Assembly: GCA_045577635.1 (NCBI GenBank)
Contig: JAZNIS010000045.1
Location: 1-10,896, forward strand
From: UBA6345 sp045577635
GTDB lineage: Bacteria > Bacillota > Clostridia > Christensenellales > UBA1242
Direction of reading: 5' to 3'
Length of the DNA: 10,896 bases
Each line of letters begins with the position of its first letter. The stretch's first letter is position 1. Of the stretch, positions 7,048-10,896 are shown piece after piece. The position numbers and the translations under genes were made by a program. A model generated the notes under the pieces. That model saw only the letters and a program-made list of their open reading frames with translations, was not told the origin of the DNA and ran no database searches.

Positions 7048-7860
7048 ATGAAAAATTTTAGATTAATAATTGTTTTAGGAGTGTTTGTTTTTTTAACAAC
7101 GATAATAGTGTTATCGTCAACAGTGTTTACTTTACACCATGTTGAAATTGGCTGGCTTTCAACCACAAAGGTTTTAAGTTCTAAAACCGATAATCAAATT
7201 ATTGAAAGTGGTCAGTTTGAAAATGGTGAAAGTGTTTTTTTACTGAACAAAGAAAAATACAGACAAAATTTAGAAATAAACAATCCTTACATTAAAGTTA
7301 TAAATCTAGAAATTAAATTCCCAAACAGTTTAAAAGTTACAGTTGTTGAAAGAGATGAATTATATGCTTTAAAAATCCAAAACAAAAAAGCTGCTGGTGG
7401 TTTTAGTTATGTTTATTTGGATTACGATTTAAAAGTGTTAAAAATTGTTAATTCCGAAGTTCAACAAAGTCAGCAAAATCCTGCAATTTTAACAATTCAA
7501 AATTTAACATACACAGTTGATGATTTTAAGGTTGGTGAAATTGCAAATATTCCGGTTAGGGAAATGTTAACATCGGTTGGATCAATGCTTTCAAGCACAG
7601 GTTACACAAACACTGCTGTTAAAGCATTAATTAAAAACATTGATGTAAACTATGATATTAATTGTACATTAAACATTAAAACCACATACGGTTTAAATCT
7701 TAAAATTGTTAATTCAACCGAAAAAACATCGGCAAAAATTTTAAAAGCATTAAGCATTTATGAATTTTATCATAATTCATATCCAGAAATTAATTCGGGA
7801 GATATAACTGTTTTTGAAAGAAACGGTGTTATTGAAGCAACAGGTCCTAAATTTAATTAG
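7048..7860 (+). CDS. ftsQ: Cell division protein FtsQ/DivIB
   Basis: FtsQ/DivIB is a bitopic membrane protein of the divisome that binds FtsB/DivIC and FtsL and links them to septal peptidoglycan synthesis. This 270-residue protein has a short cytoplasmic N-terminus, one membrane helix (about 6-26) and a POTRA domain (about 29-103). The POTRA shows the usual pattern: LHHVEIG strand, GESVFLLN, then NNPYIKVINLEIKFPNSLKVTVVER. The FtsQ-type beta domain follows (about 104-260), starting ELYALKI and including YVYLDYDLKVLKI. The ribosome binding site AAGGG sits in the 13-base gap after murA. It stops at TAG with a terminator starting 2 bases later. In Gram-positive nomenclature it would be divIB. 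Confidence 0.92.
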   Translation: MKNFRLIIVLGVFVFLTTIIVLSSTVFTLHHVEIGWLSTTKVLSSKTDNQIIESGQFENGESVFLLNKEKYRQNLEINNPYIKVINLEIKFPNSLKVTVVERDELYALKIQNKKAAGGFSYVYLDYDLKVLKIVNSEVQQSQQNPAILTIQNLTYTVDDFKVGEIANIPVREMLTSVGSMLSSTGYTNTAVKALIKNIDVNYDINCTLNIKTTYGLNLKIVNSTEKTSAKILKALSIYEFYHNSYPEINSGDITVFERNGVIEATGPKFN

Positions 7861-7861
7861 T

Positions 7862-7887
7862 AAAAAACCACTTTTGTGGTTTTTTTG
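7862..7887 (+). terminator. Intrinsic terminator of the murA-ftsQ operon
   Basis: AAAAAACCAC (7862-7871) pairs with GTGGTTTTTT (7876-7885) around TTTT, with the T run extending to 7886. It ends the two-gene unit directly after the ftsQ stop. Confidence 0.92.
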
Positions 7888-7962
7888 TTTTTAAATTTTA
7901 TAGAATAATTTGTAGATTTTTAATAAATGTAAACAAATTAAACTATTGTTAAGTTTCTTAAT

Positions 7963-7991
7963 TTGACTTGCAGTTTTAATAATTATATAAT
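7963..7991 (+). promoter_or_regulatory. Near-consensus sigma-A promoter for lgt
   Basis: TTGACT at 7963-7968 (five of six) and a perfect TATAAT at 7986-7991 are spaced by 17 bases. Transcription would begin near 7998, leaving a leader of about 32 bases containing AAAAGGG. It probably drives lgt, the membrane-protein gene and divIVA together, since no terminator interrupts them. Confidence 0.85.
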
Positions 7992-8029
7992 TAACAATGA
8001 ATTTATTATTTATTTAAAAGGGTAAAAAA

Positions 8030-8989
8030 ATGAAAGATTATTTTAATTTTTTAGGTTTTAAAATTAATACAAAAAAATTTTTAATAACTGTTGCAATTTT
8101 TTCTGCTGTGGTTTTGGCTTTATCTATTATTGATATGTTTGTAACTGAAGTTAGCTGGTATGGCTTTTTAATTGGCTGTGCATTTGTTTTGGCAGTGGTT
8201 ATTTCTAGTGATTTAATGAAGTATAGGGAATTAAAAGTTGATTTGCCTTATGATTTGATTTGGTGGATTTTTCCATTTTCAATAATTGGTGCTAGAATTG
8301 CTTTTGTTGTAAATAATGTTCATTTATACGATACATTTTGGGAAATGTGTGCCGTTTGGAATGGTGGGCTATCTATTTACGGTGGTGTAATGGGTGGTAT
8401 TATTGGTTTATGTATTTGTTGTGCAATTAAAAAGGTTAACCCAATTCGTGCAACCGATTGTGTTGCTCCTGTTTTAATTTTGGGTCAAGCAATTGGTAGG
8501 TGGGGCAACTTTGCAAATGCCGAAGTTTATGGTTGGGAAATTACTAACGAATCGTTAAAATGGTTTCCTTTTGGTGTTGATATTAACGGTACTTGGCATT
8601 TAGCAACATTCTTTTATGAAAGTGTGTTGGATTTTGCCGGCTTTATAGGTTTATTATATTTACTTCGTAAGTGTAATAAAAAAGGAATAACAACATTTAC
8701 ATATTTTGCATATTATGGCTTTATTAGGTTTTTCCTTGAACAATTAAGAGATCCAAAGTTTATTATGATTGTTCCAGGAACAAATATTGCATGGAGTTTA
8801 GTTACAAGTGTAATTACTTTTGCTGTTGGTGTAATTGGAATTATTTCTATTTTTGTTATTGATTATGTTAATAAAAAGAAAAATATGGCAATAATTAACG
8901 GTGGTGTTACAAACAAAACAGAAGCCGTTAAAGAAAATTTAGAAACTGAAACAAAAGTTGAAGAAAATAAAGAACAAGCTGATAAATAA
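8030..8989 (+). CDS. lgt: Prolipoprotein diacylglyceryl transferase (Lgt)
   Basis: Lgt moves a diacylglyceryl group from phosphatidylglycerol to the lipobox cysteine of prolipoproteins in the cytoplasmic membrane. The family signature is at residues 154-167 (AIGRWGNFANAEVYG region, with R157 corresponding to the essential signature arginine). Other family blocks are WYGFLIG (43-49), the glycine-rich WNGGLSIYGGVMGG (110-123), the FFYES block (195-199) and RFFLEQLRDP (233-242). At least seven hydrophobic segments are visible. At 319 residues it is longer than the common 250-290. The extra length is a hydrophobic N-terminal segment (about 17-38) and a K/E-rich cytoplasmic-looking tail (about 282-319). 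AAAAGGG is spaced correctly before ATG. It heads the operon with the membrane protein and divIVA. No lipobox protein is encoded in the window. Confidence 0.95.
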   Translation: MKDYFNFLGFKINTKKFLITVAIFSAVVLALSIIDMFVTEVSWYGFLIGCAFVLAVVISSDLMKYRELKVDLPYDLIWWIFPFSIIGARIAFVVNNVHLYDTFWEMCAVWNGGLSIYGGVMGGIIGLCICCAIKKVNPIRATDCVAPVLILGQAIGRWGNFANAEVYGWEITNESLKWFPFGVDINGTWHLATFFYESVLDFAGFIGLLYLLRKCNKKGITTFTYFAYYGFIRFFLEQLRDPKFIMIVPGTNIAWSLVTSVITFAVGVIGIISIFVIDYVNKKKNMAIINGGVTNKTEAVKENLETETKVEENKEQADK

Positions 8990-9027
8990 TAATTTTATAT
9001 AATTTGTAATAATTTTTTGGATACAAC

Positions 9028-9534
9028 TTGAAACGATTAACAATTTATAATATTATTAATTTAATACTTGTTTTAAGTTATGTTTTAGTTGTTGCTATTC
9101 AATTAAACATTAATTTTTTAAAAATTGAATTGGTAAATTTATGGTTTCCTATGTTGTGTGTAACAATTGGGTTATCGTTATTATTTAAAGCAGTTATTTT
9201 TAAAAGTGATAGTTCTACATGGTTTGGTTGTTATTTGTTGTTTAACGGAGCAACCTTGCTATTTTCAAAATATTACAATGTTAGTTATAATTATTTGTGG
9301 CCGTCGCTGATTAGTGCAGGGGTGTTAAGTTCGCTTATTGTTGCTGTGCTGTTTAAAGATTGGTTACATTATAGAATTGTTGTTGTTTTAACACTTGTTA
9401 ATATTCCGTTGTATTTGTATGTGTTTAAAATGGTAAATTTAGGTTTGTTTATTGTAATAACTTTAATAAGTGTTGCAATTATTATAACAACACTAATCCC
9501 TAAACGATTTTACTTAACTAAAAAGGAGAAATAA
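9028..9534 (+). CDS. Six-helix membrane protein of unknown function between lgt and divIVA
   Basis: This 168-residue protein is not recognised. It starts with TTG after only a weak GGA, giving MKRLTIYN and then a membrane helix, which is a natural positive-inside N-terminus. Hydrophobic segments lie at about 8-27, 36-57, 63-80, 89-109, 114-134 and 136-157, and the C-terminus is basic (IPKRFYLTKKEK), so both ends are probably cytoplasmic. No catalytic motif or metal-binding pattern stands out. It follows lgt by 38 bases and its TAA shares one base with the ATG of divIVA (TAATG), so translation is likely coupled to that gene. That coupling suggests, but does not prove, a membrane partner or regulator connected with division or polar organisation. 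The weak start implies low expression. Confidence 0.8.
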   Translation: MKRLTIYNIINLILVLSYVLVVAIQLNINFLKIELVNLWFPMLCVTIGLSLLFKAVIFKSDSSTWFGCYLLFNGATLLFSKYYNVSYNYLWPSLISAGVLSSLIVAVLFKDWLHYRIVVVLTLVNIPLYLYVFKMVNLGLFIVITLISVAIIITTLIPKRFYLTKKEK

Positions 9535-10547
9535 TGGCTAATTTTAATTTAGACAAAAAAGGGTATAATCCAGAAGAAGTTGATGAATATATTAATAAAC
9601 TTTGTTTAAAGTACGAAGAAAAACTTTCCGAACAAAAGGATAGGGTGGTAGCACTAAAAAGCGAAGTTGATAGTTTAAATAAAAAACTTGCTGGCTATGT
9701 TGATAAAGATGAACAAATTAGCAAAGCATTGCTTTTCGCTGTTGAAAAAGCCGAACAAATAGAAAACAATGCAAAAAATGTTTATAATTTGGAAATTAAA
9801 CGAGTTAATGCATTATATGCTAGATGGGAAGAACTTTTAATTGAAGTTGAAAAACACTGTCCACAAGTTAACAAAAACGGTTACATAAACTCTTTAATGT
9901 CCGATTTTAAAGAAAGTATTTTAGAAGTTAGTAAAACAGGATTAACTTTAAACACTAAAAACATTAAAGATGAATTAAAACAAAATTCAGATAATTTTAT
10001 TAGAAACATTTTAAATAAAATGGATTATATGGTTAATCTAAAACCTGAAATGATAGCCGAAAAACCTGTAAAAAAGGAAAAGGTAAAACCTGCAAAGGTT
10101 GAAAAAGAAGAACCAAAAACTGAGGTTAAACCAGAAGTTAAAATTGAAAAACCAAAGAAAAAAGTTGAAATTGTTGCTCCAACAAAGCCAGAAGTTGCAA
10201 AACAAGAAGTAAATAAAGTTACCGAAAACAAAGTAAGCACAATTACATCTATTAACGAAAGGTTACAAAGATTAAATTTACTTTCAAAAAACACAGTTGC
10301 AACAGCAAAACCAAAAAAAGTTGAAAGTTTAGCAGAAAAATACTTAAATTCTGATGAAGATTTAAAACAAAATGCTTATTCTAAAAACTTTACTAAAAAG
10401 AAATTAGAAAAAAATGGTAGCCCATTTAACTATATGGAATATCCAGAACCAAACGAAAGTGGCTTTGACCTAAAAGATGCACTAAATCCAAAAGAAGATT
10501 TAGATGAAATTATGAAAGCTTTTGATTTCTTTGAAGAAAATAATTAA
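9534..10547 (+). CDS. DivIVA-domain coiled-coil protein
   Basis: DivIVA/GpsB-type proteins bind curved membrane at septa and poles and recruit division or wall-synthesis partners. Residues 3-20 (NFNLDKKGYNPEEVDEYI) match the N-terminal membrane-binding motif of the family, and a heptad-like charged coiled coil follows to about 105. The rest is unusual: a helical stretch (about 115-165), a K/P/E-rich low-complexity linker (about 170-227), and a short C-terminal segment of ordinary composition ending FDLKDALNPKEDLDEIMKAF plus an acidic tail. At 337 residues it is about twice the size of B. subtilis DivIVA. AAGGAG at 9523-9528 inside the preceding gene is a strong ribosome binding site, and the ATG overlaps the previous stop. 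Assignment to the family is firm, but the exact subgroup (DivIVA, GpsB, SepIVA-like) is not. Confidence 0.85.
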   Translation: MANFNLDKKGYNPEEVDEYINKLCLKYEEKLSEQKDRVVALKSEVDSLNKKLAGYVDKDEQISKALLFAVEKAEQIENNAKNVYNLEIKRVNALYARWEELLIEVEKHCPQVNKNGYINSLMSDFKESILEVSKTGLTLNTKNIKDELKQNSDNFIRNILNKMDYMVNLKPEMIAEKPVKKEKVKPAKVEKEEPKTEVKPEVKIEKPKKKVEIVAPTKPEVAKQEVNKVTENKVSTITSINERLQRLNLLSKNTVATAKPKKVESLAEKYLNSDEDLKQNAYSKNFTKKKLEKNGSPFNYMEYPEPNESGFDLKDALNPKEDLDEIMKAFDFFEENN

Positions 10548-10554
10548 AAATTTT

Positions 10555-10585
10555 AAAGGATTGCAGTTAAGTGCAGTCCTTTTTA
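10555..10585 (+). terminator. Intrinsic terminator of the lgt-divIVA operon
   Basis: An 11-bp stem with one T-G pair (AAAGGATTGCA at 10555-10565 with TGCAGTCCTTT at 10572-10582) has a 6-base loop and a short T run to 10584. It lies 8 bases after the divIVA-family stop. Confidence 0.88.
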
Positions 10586-10751
10586 TTATGTATTAGTATT
10601 ATATATATAATTAATTAGAAAGAATAATGGATAAAATTCAATAAAAATTTTAAAATTTTAATAAAATTTGCTTATTTTATATGGTTAAAATAACTAAAAA
10701 GCACCAAAAAACTGTGAACTCGGGGGTCAGTGTTGGTTAAATTGAAAAAAA
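10586..10751. other. AT-rich non-coding stretch with a small GC-richer patch
   Basis: The 349 bases after the last + strand gene hold no intact gene. This part is mostly homopolymeric A and T runs. The exception is 10710-10736 (GAACTCGGGGGTCAGTGTTGG and flanks), which is much richer in G and C. A 19-codon reading frame from ATG 10681 to TAA 10740 crosses it, but it has no ribosome binding site and no recognisable protein character, so I do not call it a gene. No tRNA, terminal inverted repeat or attachment site was recognised. Confidence 0.5.
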
Positions 10752-10877
10752 TTAAAAAAATATTTTAAAAAAAGTGTGTGAAGTATATTGACCGTCCCAC
10801 CGTAGGTTATCAATATTGTTGAGGGTTTCATCTGTAACCCTGCAGTTAAGAACTTGATTACGATTACCTGTAGCCAT
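10752..10877 (-). pseudogene. Ribbon-helix-helix-like N-terminal fragment, probably degraded
   Basis: Read on the minus strand from ATG at 10877, a 41-codon frame opens MATGNRNQVLNCRVTDETL and continues NNIDNLRWDGQYTS before changing to HTFFKIFF and a stop. The pattern of a basic N-terminus, a short strand (QVLNCRV), a helix starting TDETLNNIDNLR and then YTS resembles ribbon-helix-helix DNA-binding proteins such as Arc/CopG-type antitoxins and plasmid regulators. The expected second helix is missing and replaced by poly-T sequence, which suggests truncation or decay. The codons (CGG, CTC, TGC, AGG) are less AT-biased than those of neighbouring genes. No ribosome binding site is visible in the 19 bases upstream. 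It may be a remnant of an acquired gene, or chance. Confidence 0.35.
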
Positions 10878-10896
10878 AAATAAAATAAATTTGAAA

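Noticed and set aside
8998..9003. TATAAT before the unknown membrane-protein gene
   Set aside because: No -35-like hexamer lies 16-18 bases upstream, and TATAAT is common by chance in this AT-rich DNA.
10681..10740. 19-codon + strand reading frame in the tail (MVKITKKHQ...)
   Set aside because: It has no ribosome binding site, no recognisable family and a length expected by chance.
10822..10841. Hairpin AGGGTT/AACCCT in the tail
   Set aside because: The stem is only six base pairs with an 8-base loop and no T tract. It sits inside the ribbon-helix-helix-like frame and is probably coincidental.

Overview
The window looks like a stretch of chromosome from a very AT-rich, walled, Gram-positive-type bacterium (Bacillota). 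Evidence for this is a complete MurA, an FtsQ/DivIB-type division protein, Lgt and a DivIVA-family protein. Strong purine-rich ribosome binding sites, sigma-A promoters and U-tract terminators agree. The standard bacterial code is used: Trp is always TGG and no gene reads through TGA. Every convincing gene is on the + strand. No species can be named. Bases 1-46 are not organism DNA. They match the read-through structure of an MGI/BGI DNBSEQ sequencing adapter, with its 10-base barcode, so the window starts at the end of an assembled metagenomic or genomic contig.

Layout: (1) 48-2060: a Nudix hydrolase missing its start, an aminoglycoside/choline-kinase-like phosphotransferase, and a zinc-ribbon protein with a helical repeat-like body, closed by a terminator at 2064. 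(2) 2125-4874: a single-gene unit with its own promoter and terminator. It encodes an 887-residue membrane-anchored surface protein that appears to alternate Ig-like domains with three copies of a module of about 160-180 residues. (3) 4968-5700: a near-consensus extended -10 promoter driving a cytoplasmic transglutaminase-like protein with an intact Cys-His-Asp triad. (4) 5784-7887: murA and ftsQ/divIB as a two-gene operon with a terminator. (5) 7963-10585: a near-consensus promoter, then lgt, an unrecognised six-helix membrane protein and a divIVA-family gene whose start overlaps the preceding stop, then a terminator. (6) 10586-10896: no intact gene. It holds AT-rich DNA, a small GC-richer patch, and on the - strand a short ORF that looks like the N-terminal part of a ribbon-helix-helix protein running into poly-T sequence.

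Functionally, units 4 and 5 are cell-envelope and division genes: MurA makes the first committed peptidoglycan precursor, FtsQ/DivIB belongs to the septal complex, Lgt modifies prolipoproteins, and DivIVA proteins mark curved membranes at poles and septa. The large surface protein and the unknown membrane protein are the main uncharacterised items. I found no mobile element, CRISPR array, RNA gene, toxin-antitoxin pair or defence system, and no convincing new multi-gene system.
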